Both the position numbers and the translations under genes were made by a program. The notes under the pieces are model-generated. The model did no database searches. It was not told the DNA's origin and saw only the letters and a program-made list of their open reading frames with translations. DNA of 64,000 bases from Acinetobacter oleivorans DR1. Its GTDB lineage: Bacteria; Pseudomonadota; Gammaproteobacteria; Pseudomonadales; Moraxellaceae. The stretch is taken from assembly GCF_000196795.1 (NCBI RefSeq), contig NC_014259.1, forward strand, positions 434,001 through 498,000, read 5' to 3'. Shown here one piece after another: positions 24,577 to 32,983 of this stretch; position 1 is the stretch's first letter; each line of letters begins with the position of its first letter.

Positions 24577-24830
24577 GTGAAAAAACAGTCCGCACGTTAA
24601 CCGGCAAAGTCGTAAGTGACAAAATGGATAAATCTATTGTTGTTCTTATTGAACGCCGCGTTCAACACCCGTTGTATGGCAAGTCAATTCGCCGTTCAAC
24701 TAAGTTACACGCTCATGATGAGAACAATGTCGCTAAAATTGGTGATGTTGTGACAATCAAAGAAAGCCGCCCAATTTCTAAAACTAAAGCTTGGACTTTA
24801 GTGGAAGTAGTTGAAGCAGCTGCTGAGTAA
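24573..24830 (+). CDS. rpsQ: 30S ribosomal protein S17
   Basis: The 85-residue S17 has an OB fold and is a primary 16S rRNA binder. The conserved segments are RTLTGKVVSDKMDKSIVV, HPLYGKSIRRSTKLHAHDE and IGDVVTIKESRPISKTKAW. It starts inside the rpmC stop and is the last gene of the S10 section. A 92-base gap containing a long hairpin follows before rplN, marking the S10/spc boundary. Confidence 0.97.
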   Translation: MSEKTVRTLTGKVVSDKMDKSIVVLIERRVQHPLYGKSIRRSTKLHAHDENNVAKIGDVVTIKESRPISKTKAWTLVEVVEAAAE

Positions 24831-24846
24831 TTCGACGTTCTTGTTG

Positions 24847-24902
24847 CATCATCGGTCAATTTCGAGTACTCTTTGAGCCTTTCGAAATTGTGACCGGTGA
24901 TG
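24847..24902 (+). promoter_or_regulatory. Long hairpin at the S10/spc operon boundary
   Basis: A left arm of 19 bases (24847-24865, CATCATCGGTC then AATTTCGA) pairs with a right arm of 21 bases (24882-24902) with one mismatch and a two-base bulge, around a 16-base loop. It occupies most of the gap between rpsQ and rplN and has no following T tract, so it looks like a regulatory or processing element, not a terminator. Confidence 0.75.
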
Positions 24903-24922
24903 CTCGGTTTTGGAGTAGGGCA

Positions 24923-25291
24923 ATGATTCAAACCGAAACTATGCTCGACGTAGCAGACAACAGTGGTGCTCGCCGCGTACAATGTATTAAAGTACTTGGT
25001 GGTTCACATCGTCGTTATGCTTCTGTTGGCGACATTATTAAAGTTACTGTAAAAGAAGCAATCCCACGCGCACGTGTTAAAAAAGGTGACGTGATGAATG
25101 CGGTTGTAGTTCGTACTAAATTCGGCATTCGTCGTCCAGATGGTTCTGTGATCCGTTTTGATGATAATGCTGCAGTTATTCTGAACAACAACAAAGCTCC
25201 GATTGCTACTCGTATCTTCGGACCAGTGACTCGTGAACTTCGTACTGAACAGTTCATGAAAATCATTTCATTGGCTCCTGAAGTTCTATAA
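24923..25291 (+). CDS. rplN: 50S ribosomal protein L14
   Basis: This 122-residue L14 contacts 16S rRNA in an intersubunit bridge and binds the silencing factor RsfS in stationary cells. It begins IQTETMLDVADNSGARRV and contains IIKVTVKEAIPRARVKKGDV and the signature VRTKFGIRRPDGSVIRFDDNA, with VTRELR near the end. The frame is open upstream into the hairpin region, but ATG 24923 (after GGAGTAGGGCA) gives the family start. It opens the spc section of the cluster. Confidence 0.97.
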   Translation: MIQTETMLDVADNSGARRVQCIKVLGGSHRRYASVGDIIKVTVKEAIPRARVKKGDVMNAVVVRTKFGIRRPDGSVIRFDDNAAVILNNNKAPIATRIFGPVTRELRTEQFMKIISLAPEVL

Positions 25292-25300
25292 GAGGCAATC

Positions 25301-25618
25301 ATGGCTAAGATTAAAAAAGGCGATCAAGTTATCGTGATCGCAGGTAAAGAAAAAGGCAAACAGGGTACTGTATTGTCTGTTTCTGAAGACCGCGTTAAGG
25401 TTGAAGGCCTTAACTTAGTGAAGAAGCATCAAAAGCCGAATCGTGTAACTGGCGCTGAAGGCGGTATCGTTACTCAAGAAGCTTCGCTTCATATTTCAAA
25501 CGTGGCAATTTTAAATGCTACAACCCAGAAGGCTGACCGTGTTGGTTACCAAGTGATTGATGGCGTGAAAACTCGCGTTTATAAATCAAATGGTGAATCA
25601 GTGGCGGTAGCGAAGTAA
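25301..25618 (+). CDS. rplX: 50S ribosomal protein L24
   Basis: The 105-residue L24 helps start 50S assembly. The N-terminal KOW motif (IKKGDQVIVIAGKEKGKQGTV) binds 23S rRNA; GLNLVKKHQKPN and GGIVTQEASLHISNVAI complete the family signature. It lies nine bases after rplN and has a normal length. Confidence 0.97.
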   Translation: MAKIKKGDQVIVIAGKEKGKQGTVLSVSEDRVKVEGLNLVKKHQKPNRVTGAEGGIVTQEASLHISNVAILNATTQKADRVGYQVIDGVKTRVYKSNGESVAVAK

Positions 25619-25633
25619 TAGGTTGAAAAGGCA

Positions 25634-26170
25634 ATGGCCAGACTTAAAGCACGTTACAATGATGAACTTAAAGCAAAGTTAAAAGAAGAACTTAGCATTA
25701 AGAACGTGATGGAAATTCCACGCATCACAAAAATTACCCTAAACATGGGTGTAGGCGCAGCTGCAACTGATAAGAAATTATTGGATGGCGCTGTAGTCGA
25801 CATGCAATTAATTGCTGGTCAAAAACCAGTAATTACACTTGCTCGCAAATCTATCGCTGGTTTTAAAATCCGTGACGGTTGGCCGATTGGTTGTAAAGTT
25901 ACTTTACGTGGCGACCAAATGTACGAATTCTTGGACCGTTTGATCTCAATCGCAATCCCTCGTATCCGTGACTTCCGTGGTTTCTCTTCGAAATCATTTG
26001 ATGGTCGTGGTAACTACTCAATGGGTTTGAAAGAGCAAATCGTTTTCCCTGAAATCGATTTCGATAAGATTGATCGTATTCGTGGTATGGATATTACTAT
26101 TACTACGACTGCTCGCACCGATGACGAAGGCCGTGCGCTTATGCGTGCATTCGGCTTCCCGTTCAAATAA
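25634..26170 (+). CDS. rplE: 50S ribosomal protein L5
   Basis: The 178-residue L5 binds 5S rRNA and forms the intersubunit bridge to S13. Signatures are NVMEIPRITKITLNMGVG, GQKPVITLARKSIAGFKIRDGWPIGCKVTLRG (spread over residues 57-90) and IVFPEIDFDKIDRIRGMDI (near 140). In E. coli the S8 target for spc-operon feedback is at this start; whether it is kept here was not determined. Length is normal. Confidence 0.97.
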   Translation: MARLKARYNDELKAKLKEELSIKNVMEIPRITKITLNMGVGAAATDKKLLDGAVVDMQLIAGQKPVITLARKSIAGFKIRDGWPIGCKVTLRGDQMYEFLDRLISIAIPRIRDFRGFSSKSFDGRGNYSMGLKEQIVFPEIDFDKIDRIRGMDITITTTARTDDEGRALMRAFGFPFK

Positions 26171-26179
26171 GAGGTCGAT

Positions 26180-26485
26180 ATGGCTAAGAAAGGTATGGTT
26201 AATCGCGAATTGAAACGCGAAAAAACAGTTGCTAAATACGCTGCAAAACGTGCTGAATTAAAAGCTACGATTGCAAACGTAAATGCAAGTGAAGAAGAAC
26301 GTTTCGAAGCGATGTTAAAGTTACAAGCGTTGCCACGTAATGCATCTCCGGTACGTCTTCGTAACCGTTGTGGTTTAACTGGTCGTCCTCATGGTTACTT
26401 CCGTAAGTTCGGTTTAAGCCGTAACAAATTACGTGACACAGTAATGCAGGGTGATGTACCAGGCGTTGTTAAGGCAAGCTGGTAA
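26180..26485 (+). CDS. rpsN: 30S ribosomal protein S14 (zinc-independent form)
   Basis: The 101-residue product is the long S14 type that has lost the four-Cys zinc site; only one Cys remains in RNRCGLTGRPHGYFRKFGLSR (family pattern near residues 63-82). S14 sits in the 30S head beside S3 and S10. KGMVNRELKREKTVAKYAAKR forms the N-terminal part. It lies between rplE and rpsH with gaps of about ten bases. The zinc-independent form means that this protein does not tie up zinc. Confidence 0.97.
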   Translation: MAKKGMVNRELKREKTVAKYAAKRAELKATIANVNASEEERFEAMLKLQALPRNASPVRLRNRCGLTGRPHGYFRKFGLSRNKLRDTVMQGDVPGVVKASW

Positions 26486-26496
26486 GGAGCGACTAA

Positions 26497-26892
26497 ATGA
26501 GTATGCAAGATACCGTTGCCGACATGCTAACACGTGTTCGTAACGCACAAATGGCTAAGAAACAAACTGTTTCTATGCCTTCTTCTAAGTTGAAAGTTGC
26601 AATTGCAAACGTACTTCAACAAGAAGGTTATATTTCAAACGTAGAAGTTGCTCAAGAAGAGACAAAATCTACTTTGACAATTACTTTAAAATATTTCGAA
26701 GGCAAACCAGTTATCGAAATGGTTAAGCGCGTAAGCCGTCCAGGTCTTCGCCAATACCGTGGTAAAGATAAACTTCCAAGCGTTAAGCAAGGTTTAGGTA
26801 TTGCAATTGTTTCTACAAGCAAAGGCATCATGACTGATCGCGCTGCACGTGCTGCGGGCGTTGGTGGTGAAGTTATTGCTTTTGTTTCTTAA
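26497..26892 (+). CDS. rpsH: 30S ribosomal protein S8
   Basis: This 131-residue S8 is a primary binder of the central domain of 16S rRNA and the feedback repressor of the spc operon in E. coli. QDTVADMLTRVRNAQ begins the protein, and ISNVEVAQEE, RVSRPGLRQYRGKDKLP and GLGIAIVSTSKGIMTDRAAR (family pattern) follow. ATG 26497 is well placed after AAGGAG. Length is normal. Confidence 0.97.
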   Translation: MSMQDTVADMLTRVRNAQMAKKQTVSMPSSKLKVAIANVLQQEGYISNVEVAQEETKSTLTITLKYFEGKPVIEMVKRVSRPGLRQYRGKDKLPSVKQGLGIAIVSTSKGIMTDRAARAAGVGGEVIAFVS

Positions 26893-26905
26893 TAGGTGAT
26901 TCCTC

Positions 26906-27439
26906 ATGTCTCGTGTGGCTAAAGCCCCAGTAACTGTACCGAATGGTGTAACAGTTACTCAGAACGGCCGGCAGGTCGAAGTGAAAGGCAGCAAAGGTAC
27001 GTTGTCTTTCAACCTGCATGCGCTGGTCGAGCTAAAACAGGAAGAAGGTAAACTTCAACTTGCTCCAGTTAAAGAATCGAAAGATGCTTGGATGCAAGCT
27101 GGTACTGCTCGCGCTGTATTGAATAACCTTGTAAAAGGGGTTAGTGAAGGCTTCGAACGTAAGTTGCAGCTAGTTGGTGTTGGTTATAAAGCTGCGGTTA
27201 AGGGTACTGTTGTAAACCTTAACCTTGGTTACTCACACCCAATTGACTACGCTTTACCTGAAAGTGTAACAGCGGAAACTCCAACTGCAACTGAAATCAT
27301 TTTGAAATCAGCAAACAAGCAGTTGTTAGGTCAAGTAGCGGCAGAAATCCGTGCGTATCGTGCTCCTGAACCATATAAAGGTAAAGGTGTTCGCTATTCG
27401 GATGAAGTCATTCTTCGTAAAGAAGCTAAGAAGAAATAA
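26906..27439 (+). CDS. rplF: 50S ribosomal protein L6
   Basis: The 177-residue L6 lies near the sarcin-ricin loop and the factor-binding site. It shows SRVAKAPVTVPNGVTV at the start, LVGVGYKAAVKG in the middle and the C-terminal signature RAYRAPEPYKGKGVRYSDE (near residue 150). It follows rpsH by 13 bases and precedes rplR by 14. An overlapping open frame at 27351-27635 is a shadow. Confidence 0.97.
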   Translation: MSRVAKAPVTVPNGVTVTQNGRQVEVKGSKGTLSFNLHALVELKQEEGKLQLAPVKESKDAWMQAGTARAVLNNLVKGVSEGFERKLQLVGVGYKAAVKGTVVNLNLGYSHPIDYALPESVTAETPTATEIILKSANKQLLGQVAAEIRAYRAPEPYKGKGVRYSDEVILRKEAKKK

Positions 27440-27453
27440 GGCGCGAGGTTCTT

Positions 27454-27804
27454 ATGAACGAAAAGAAACAAACCCGTTTGCGTCGTGCGAAAAGCACACG
27501 CTTGCACATCCGTGCATTGGGTGCGACTCGTTTGTGTGTAAACCGCACTCCGCGTCACATCTATGCTCAAGTTATTTCAGCAGATGGTGGCAAAGTTTTA
27601 GCGCAAGCTTCAACTTTGGATGCATCTTTACGTAGCGGTACTACAGGTAATGTAGACGCGGCTACTAAAGTAGGTGCTTTAATCGCAGAACGCGCGAAAG
27701 CAGCTGGTGTAACTAAAGTTGCATTTGACCGTTCTGGTTTTAAATATCATGGTCGTATCAAAGCCTTGGCTGATGCTGCTCGTGAAAACGGCTTGGAGTT
27801 CTAA
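27454..27804 (+). CDS. rplR: 50S ribosomal protein L18
   Basis: The 116-residue L18 binds 5S rRNA with L5 and L25. Its N-terminus is basic (NEKKQTRLRRAKSTRLHIR) and it contains RTPRHIYAQVI and the C-terminal VAFDRSGFKYHGRIKALADAARENGLEF spread over residues 88-116. It is two bases from rpsE. Confidence 0.97.
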   Translation: MNEKKQTRLRRAKSTRLHIRALGATRLCVNRTPRHIYAQVISADGGKVLAQASTLDASLRSGTTGNVDAATKVGALIAERAKAAGVTKVAFDRSGFKYHGRIKALADAARENGLEF

Positions 27805-27806
27805 TC

Positions 27807-28304
27807 ATGGCTAAAGTTGAACAAAACGAAGGTCTTGTTGAAAAGCTGGTTGCCGTTGATCGTGTAGCCAAAGTTGTTAAGGGCGGTCGTATCTTCTCTT
27901 TCACAGCATTAACTGTTGTGGGTGATGGTAATGGTCGTGTTGGTTTTGGTCGTGGTAAAGCACGTGAAGTTCCAGCTGCTATTTCTAAAGCACTTGAAGC
28001 TGCACGTCGCAACATGATTACTGTAGACCTTGCAGGTACTACTTTACAACACCCTGTGAATGCTCGTCATGGCGCAAGCCGTGTATACATGCAACCTGCT
28101 TCTGAAGGTACTGGCGTAATCGCTGGTGGCGCAATGCGTGCCGTTCTAGAAGCTGCGGGCGTGCATAACGTACTTGCTAAATGTTATGGTTCTACTAATG
28201 CTGCAAACGTAGTAAACGCAACTTTCAAAGGTTTGCGTGATATGACTTCTCCTGAGAAAGTCGCTGCGAAACGTGGTAAATCAGTAGCAGAAATTCAAGG
28301 GTAA
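27807..28304 (+). CDS. rpsE: 30S ribosomal protein S5
   Basis: The 165-residue S5 controls decoding accuracy with S4 and S12; changes in its N-terminal loop cause spectinomycin resistance in other bacteria. The double-stranded RNA-binding part holds RVAKVVKGGRIFSFTALTVVGDGNGRVGFGRGKAREVP (residues about 19-56), and the loop KVVKGG is unaltered as far as I can judge. The C-terminal ribosomal fold includes GSTNAANVVNATFKGL. It continues into rpmD after 6 bases. Confidence 0.97.
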   Translation: MAKVEQNEGLVEKLVAVDRVAKVVKGGRIFSFTALTVVGDGNGRVGFGRGKAREVPAAISKALEAARRNMITVDLAGTTLQHPVNARHGASRVYMQPASEGTGVIAGGAMRAVLEAAGVHNVLAKCYGSTNAANVVNATFKGLRDMTSPEKVAAKRGKSVAEIQG

Positions 28305-28310
28305 TCAATC

Positions 28311-28487
28311 ATGAAAACGATTAAAGTTACCCAGACTAAATCTTCTTCACATCGCTTGAAAAATCACAAGCTTTGCTTACAAGGTTTAGGTCTGCGTCGT
28401 ATTGGTCATACTGTAGAAGTGCAAGATACGCCTTCTAACCGCGGTATGATCAACAAAGTCTACTATATGGTTAGTGTAGAGGAATAA
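28311..28487 (+). CDS. rpmD: 50S ribosomal protein L30
   Basis: This 58-codon gene is short but unmistakable: [19 protein letters not shown], then [19 protein letters not shown] and a final [14 protein letters not shown]30 is a small surface protein of the 50S subunit. It fills the gap between rpsE and rplO exactly, with 6 bases before and 3 bases after, as in other spc operons. Confidence 0.97.
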
Positions 28488-28490
28488 GCC

Positions 28491-28931
28491 ATGACTCTGC
28501 GTTTAAATGAGCTTGCGCCTGCGGAAGGTGCAAAACGTGAAAACCGTCGTTTAGGCCGTGGTATCGGTTCTGGCGTTGGTAAGACTGGTGGCCGTGGTGT
28601 CAAAGGTCAAAAATCACGTAAAAGTGGTGGCGTTCGTCCAGGCTTTGAAGGCGGTCAAACAGCGATTTATCGTCGTTTACCTAAATTCGGTTTCACTAGC
28701 CAAATCGCTTTAAAAACTGCTGAAGTACGTTTATCTGAGTTAAGCAAAGTTGAAGGCGACATCGTTAGCCTAGAAACTTTGAAAGCTGCGAATGTTGTTC
28801 GTCGTGACCAAGTTCGTGCTCGTATCGTACTTTCTGGTGAAATCACTCGTGCATTCACTGTTCAAGGTGTTGCATTGACTAAAGGCGCTAAAGCTGCAAT
28901 TGAAGCAGCTGGCGGCAAAGTCGAGGAGTAA
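28491..28931 (+). CDS. rplO: 50S ribosomal protein L15
   Basis: The 146-residue L15 is a late assembly protein. It has the Gly/Arg-rich N-terminal arm (NRRLGRGIGSGVGKTGGRG, then GQKSRKSGGVRPGFEGGQ) and a folded C-terminal part ending with TKGAKAAIEAAGGKVEE. It is followed by secY after only six bases, so ribosome and translocon synthesis are coupled here. Confidence 0.97.
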   Translation: MTLRLNELAPAEGAKRENRRLGRGIGSGVGKTGGRGVKGQKSRKSGGVRPGFEGGQTAIYRRLPKFGFTSQIALKTAEVRLSELSKVEGDIVSLETLKAANVVRRDQVRARIVLSGEITRAFTVQGVALTKGAKAAIEAAGGKVEE

Positions 28932-28937
28932 TCTCGA

Positions 28938-30296
28938 GTGTCTATGTCTCCTAGTTCTTCAGGTCATGTCAACATGATGAAAGGTCAGCCATTTCACGTG
29001 AAATATCGTGAAATTATTCGCCGGATGAGTTTTCTAATCGGTGCATTGCTGGTCTTTCGACTAGGAGCGCATATTCCAGTACCAGGCATTAATAATGCTG
29101 CGTTAGAAAATTTATTTCATGCGAACCAAGGAACTATTCTTGGGCTATTCAATATGTTTTCTGGCGGTGCTTTAGAGCGAATGTCTATTCTTGCTTTAGG
29201 AATTATGCCTTACATTTCTGCATCAATTATTGTGCAGTTAATGTCTACGGTAATTCCTTCACTAGAAGCCTTGAAAAAGGAAGGTGAGCAAGGTAAGCGT
29301 AAAATTAATCAATATACGCGTCAGGGTACATTGTTGCTTGCAGTGGTTCAGGCAGTTGGTATGTGTGCAGGTTTGATTGGTCAGGGTATTACTCTGTCAG
29401 TTGGTCTTGAGTTTTATATACCAGCAGTTACTTCACTTGTCGCTGGAACTATGTTCTTAATGTGGCTAGGTGAACAAATTACTGAAAGAGGTATTGGTAA
29501 CGGTATCTCAATGATTATTTTTGCTGGTATTGTTTCTGGTTTGCCTAAGTTAATTATGCAATCAGTTTCATCAGTAGATAATGGTCAGACAAGCTTAATT
29601 GGTCTTGTGATCTTTGGTCTTTTGTCTGTAGGTGTGCTGGCTGCCATTGTGTTTATTGAAAAAGCACAACGTCGTATTCCAGTAAATTATGCACAAAAGC
29701 AACAAGGTCGTCGTATATTTACGGCACAGCAGACACATTTGCCATTAAAAATTAATATGGCTGGTGTGATTCCTGCGATTTTTGCAAGTTCTTTACTATT
29801 GTTCCCGGCGAGTCTTGGTCAATGGGTAGGAAGTGCAGATGCAAATGCTGGATTAATTAAACGTAGCTTACAAGATTTAGCTTTAGTATTGTCGCCTGGA
29901 CAGCCTTTGTATTTGGTGCTCTTTGGTGCGTTAATTATCTTTTTCTGTTACTTTTATACGGCTTTAGTATTTAGCCCTAAGGAAGTATCAGAAAATCTAA
30001 AACGCAGCGGAGCTTATGTGCCTGGTATTCGCCCAGGTGAGCAAACTGCTCGTTACTTAGATCATATTCTTAATCGTTTGACGTTTATTGGTGCGATTTA
30101 TATTACGGTCATTTGTTTAATGCCAATGATTCTACAAAGTTCTTTTGGGATCCCATTCTCTTTGGGTGGTACATCATTACTAATCGTAGTTGTCGTTGTT
30201 ATGGACTTTATGGCTCAGCTACAAGCGCACTTAACATCTCATCAATATGATAATCAAACATTAATGAGAAAAACGACTGCTCATCCTAAGGGATAA
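28938..30296 (+). CDS. secY: Protein translocase subunit SecY
   Basis: The 452-residue inner-membrane protein forms the protein-conducting channel with SecE and SecG. It has ten predicted membrane helices, with the first at [20 protein letters not shown] and the plug/second region containing [23 protein letters not shown] (near residues 68-90); the cytoplasmic loop [20 protein letters not shown] is the site of ribosome and SecA contact. I chose GTG 28938 because GAGGAG lies before it; ATG 28944 would shorten it by two residues. It is the last large gene of the spc part and is followed by rpmJ. Confidence 0.97.
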
Positions 30297-30316
30297 GCGC
30301 ACTTAGAGGTTTCATC

Positions 30317-30433
30317 ATGAAAGTACAAGCTTCTGTAAAGAAAATTTGTGGTAGCTGTAAAGTTATCCGTCGTAATGGGGTTATTCGCGTAATTTGTAGC
30401 GCAGAACCTCGTCATAAGCAGCGTCAAGGTTAA
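30317..30433 (+). CDS. rpmJ: 50S ribosomal protein L36 (zinc-binding form)
   Basis: This 38-codon gene encodes [19 protein letters not shown] and ends [11 protein letters not shown]. The zinc ligands C11, C14, C27 and H33 are all kept, so it is the C+ form. L36 is the smallest 50S protein and stabilises 23S rRNA structure late in assembly. AGAGG is 8 bases ahead of the start, 20 bases after secY, as in E. coli. Confidence 0.97.
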
Positions 30434-30478
30434 TCTAATCAAGACCTGTTGATTTCAGTAGGCGAATTGGGTTAATAT

Positions 30479-30504
30479 CCGCCCCTCAAGATTTTGTGGG
30501 GCGG
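30479..30504 (+). promoter_or_regulatory. GC-rich hairpin ahead of rpsM (alpha operon leader)
   Basis: CCGCCCC and GGGGCGG pair perfectly around a 12-base loop in the 105-base gap between rpmJ and rpsM, followed by TTGATTATC, a weak U tract. It could be a partial terminator or part of a leader; in E. coli S4 represses the alpha operon through a structure in this position. Confidence 0.6.
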
Positions 30505-30538
30505 TTGATTATCTCTACTGCCTTTTTGGAGAAAGTGA

Positions 30539-30895
30539 ATGGCTCGTATTGCCGGTGTAAACATTCCGGATAACAAGCATGCTGTTATCTCCCTCACTTA
30601 CATCTTTGGTGTCGGTCGCCATACTGCTAAGAATATCTTAGCTACAGTTGGTATTACTGAAACTACTAAGATCCGTGAGTTGGACGATGCTCAGCTTGAT
30701 GCGATTCGTGCAGAAGTTGCTAAGGTTCCTACCGAAGGTGACTTACGTCGCGAAATTTCCATGAACATTAAACGTTTAATGGATTTGGGTTGCTATCGCG
30801 GCCTTCGCCATCGTCGCAGCTTGCCTGTCCGTGGTCAACGCACCAAAACTAACGCACGTACCCGTAAAGGTCCGCGCAAACCGATTAAAAAGTAA
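30539..30895 (+). CDS. rpsM: 30S ribosomal protein S13
   Basis: The 118-residue S13 contacts P-site tRNA and makes two bridges to the 50S subunit (with L5 and 23S rRNA). ARIAGVNIPDNKHAVISL, the helix-hairpin-helix GVGRHTAKNIL, and CYRGLRHRRSLPVRGQRTKTNARTRKGPRK (family pattern near 87-116) are typical. GGAG precedes the start. It is the first gene of the alpha section. Confidence 0.97.
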   Translation: MARIAGVNIPDNKHAVISLTYIFGVGRHTAKNILATVGITETTKIRELDDAQLDAIRAEVAKVPTEGDLRREISMNIKRLMDLGCYRGLRHRRSLPVRGQRTKTNARTRKGPRKPIKK

Positions 30896-30914
30896 GATTT
30901 CTGGAAGCTAAAAG

Positions 30915-31301
30915 ATGGCTAAAGATACTCGCACACGCAAGAAGGTCACTCGTACCGTCTCTGAAGGTGTTGCACACATTCACGCGTCTTTTAATAACAC
31001 CATTGTTACGATTACTGATCGTCAAGGTAATGCATTGGCTTGGGCCACCTCTGGTGGACAAGGCTTCCGTGGTTCACGTAAATCAACTCCGTTTGCTGCT
31101 CAGGTAGCTGCTGAAGTTGCTGGTAAAGCAGCTTTAGATTACGGTTTGAAAAATCTGGATGTCCTTGTAAAAGGTCCTGGTCCAGGTCGTGAGTCTGCGG
31201 TTCGTGCATTAGGCGCAGTGGGTTATAAAATTAACAGCATTACCGATGTGACGCCAATTCCTCACAACGGTTGCCGTCCACCTAAAAAACGTCGCGTGTA
31301 A
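30915..31301 (+). CDS. rpsK: 30S ribosomal protein S11
   Basis: The 128-residue S11 lies at the platform of the 30S subunit near the Shine-Dalgarno helix. It shows VAHIHASFNNTIVTITDRQG, ALAWATSGGQGFRGSRKSTPFAAQ (residues about 43-66) and the C-terminal VTPIPHNGCRPPKKRRV with the Asn-Gly that can convert to isoaspartate. It follows rpsM by 19 bases. Confidence 0.97.
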   Translation: MAKDTRTRKKVTRTVSEGVAHIHASFNNTIVTITDRQGNALAWATSGGQGFRGSRKSTPFAAQVAAEVAGKAALDYGLKNLDVLVKGPGPGRESAVRALGAVGYKINSITDVTPIPHNGCRPPKKRRV

Positions 31302-31313
31302 GGAGAAACATTC

Positions 31314-31940
31314 ATGGCTCGTTATATTGGTCCAAAATGCAAACTCTCTCGCCGCGAAGGGACAGACCTGCAACTTAAATCTGGCGTTAAACCTTTTGAC
31401 GTCAAAACTAAAAAAGCTAACAAAGCACCTGGTCAACATGGTCAGGCACGCGGTGGTAAGCAATCTGAGTATTCACTACAATTACGTGAAAAACAAAAAG
31501 TCCGTCGTATTTACGGTGTGTTAGAACGTCAATTTAGTAACTACTATAAAGAAGCAGCTCGTGTTAAAGGCGCAACAGGTGAGAACTTGTTGAAATTGCT
31601 TGAAAGCCGTCTTGATAACGTTGTTTATCGCATGGGTTTTGGTTCTACACGTGCAGAAGCTCGTCAGTTAGTAAGTCACCGTAGCATTACTTTGAATGGT
31701 CGTCGTGTAAACATCGCATCTATTCAAGTTAAAGCTGGTGATGTAATTGCGGTTCACGAAGGTGCTAAACAACAATTGCGTATTAAAAACGCGATTGAGT
31801 TAGCTGCACAACGTGGTATTCCAGCTTGGATCGATGTTGATCATTCTAAGCTTGAAGGTACGTTTAAAGCTGCACCAGATCGTGCTGATTTACCTGCTGA
31901 AATCAATGAAAGCTTGATTGTAGAATTGTATTCTAAATAA
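31314..31940 (+). CDS. rpsD: 30S ribosomal protein S4
   Basis: This 208-residue S4 nucleates 30S assembly, affects accuracy, and in E. coli represses the alpha operon. The start ARYIGPKCKLSRREGTDL has a single Cys, so it is the zinc-free form. The S4 RNA-binding domain is at about residues 96-160 (LESRLDNVVYRMGFGSTR, QLVSHRSITLNGRRVNI). The C-terminal INESLIVELYSK is normal. Confidence 0.97.
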   Translation: MARYIGPKCKLSRREGTDLQLKSGVKPFDVKTKKANKAPGQHGQARGGKQSEYSLQLREKQKVRRIYGVLERQFSNYYKEAARVKGATGENLLKLLESRLDNVVYRMGFGSTRAEARQLVSHRSITLNGRRVNIASIQVKAGDVIAVHEGAKQQLRIKNAIELAAQRGIPAWIDVDHSKLEGTFKAAPDRADLPAEINESLIVELYSK

Positions 31941-31957
31941 TCCTTGAGGTAGCAATA

Positions 31958-32965
31958 ATGACGCGTACTGCAAACGAGTTTCTAACTCCGCAAGCGATCA
32001 AGGTCGAAGCGGTTAGCGGGACCTCGGCAAAAGTGATTCTAGAACCTTTAGAGCGTGGTTTTGGCCATACTCTGGGTAATGCTTTACGTCGCATTCTATT
32101 GTCTTCTTTACCTGGCGCTGCTGTGGTTGAAGTAGAGATAGAAGGTGTCGAGCACGAGTACAGTACTTTAGAAGGCTTGCAGCAGGACATCGTCGAGCTC
32201 TTGCTGAACCTAAAAGGATTGTCTATTAAGCTGTTCGATCAAAATGAAGCATATTTAACATTAGAGAAACAAGGTCCTGGCGAAATTACTGCTGCTGACC
32301 TTCGTTTACCTCATAATGTTGAAGTGGTTAACCCAGAACATTTGATCGGTACTTTGAGTGCTTCAGGCTCATTAAAAATGCGCTTGAAGGTTGCTCAAGG
32401 TCGTGGTTATGAAACATCTGATTCTCGTTTCCCTGAAGGTGAAACACGTCCTGTTGGTCGTTTGCAATTAGATGCTTCTTATAGCCCGATTAAGCGTGTT
32501 TCTTATACCGTTGAAAATGCGCGTGTAGAACAACGTACCGATTTAGATAAACTGGTAATCGACCTCGAGACAAATGGAACGGTTGACCCTGAAGAAGCAA
32601 TCCGCAAAGCGGCAACAATCTTGCAACAACAAATTGCAATTTTTGTTGATCTTCAGAAAGACCAAACTCCAGTTGCTCAAGAGCCTCGTGAAGAAGTTGA
32701 CCCAATCTTGCTTCGCCCAGTAGATGATCTAGAGCTTACTGTTCGTTCTGCTAACTGTTTGAAAGCAGAAAATATTTACTACATTGGTGATCTTGTTCAA
32801 CGTACTGAAGTTGAGTTGTTAAAAACTCCTAACCTTGGTAAAAAATCGTTAACAGAGATCAAAGATGTTTTGGCATCGAAAGGCTTACAACTCGGTATGC
32901 GTCTTGAAAACTGGCCACCAGCTAGTCTTCGTATGGACGACCGTTTTGCCTATCGTAGCCGTTAA
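31958..32965 (+). CDS. rpoA: DNA-directed RNA polymerase alpha subunit
   Basis: The 335-residue subunit forms the dimer that scaffolds RNA polymerase. The N-terminal assembly domain contains LEPLERGFGHTLGNALRRIL (about residues 28-47) and LEGLQQDIVELLLNLKGL; the C-terminal domain (after DPILLRPVDDLELTVRSANCL near 236) carries two helix-hairpin-helix elements including LLKTPNLGKKSLTEIKDVL, which bind UP elements and activators. It lies between rpsD and rplQ in the standard order, with no unusual residues visible. Confidence 0.98.
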   Translation: MTRTANEFLTPQAIKVEAVSGTSAKVILEPLERGFGHTLGNALRRILLSSLPGAAVVEVEIEGVEHEYSTLEGLQQDIVELLLNLKGLSIKLFDQNEAYLTLEKQGPGEITAADLRLPHNVEVVNPEHLIGTLSASGSLKMRLKVAQGRGYETSDSRFPEGETRPVGRLQLDASYSPIKRVSYTVENARVEQRTDLDKLVIDLETNGTVDPEEAIRKAATILQQQIAIFVDLQKDQTPVAQEPREEVDPILLRPVDDLELTVRSANCLKAENIYYIGDLVQRTEVELLKTPNLGKKSLTEIKDVLASKGLQLGMRLENWPPASLRMDDRFAYRSR

Positions 32966-32983
32966 TTAAGTAGGACTATCACC

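Noticed and set aside
27351..27635. A 94-residue frame across the rplF-rplR junction
   Set aside because: It overlaps two certain ribosomal protein genes in another frame and has unusual composition.
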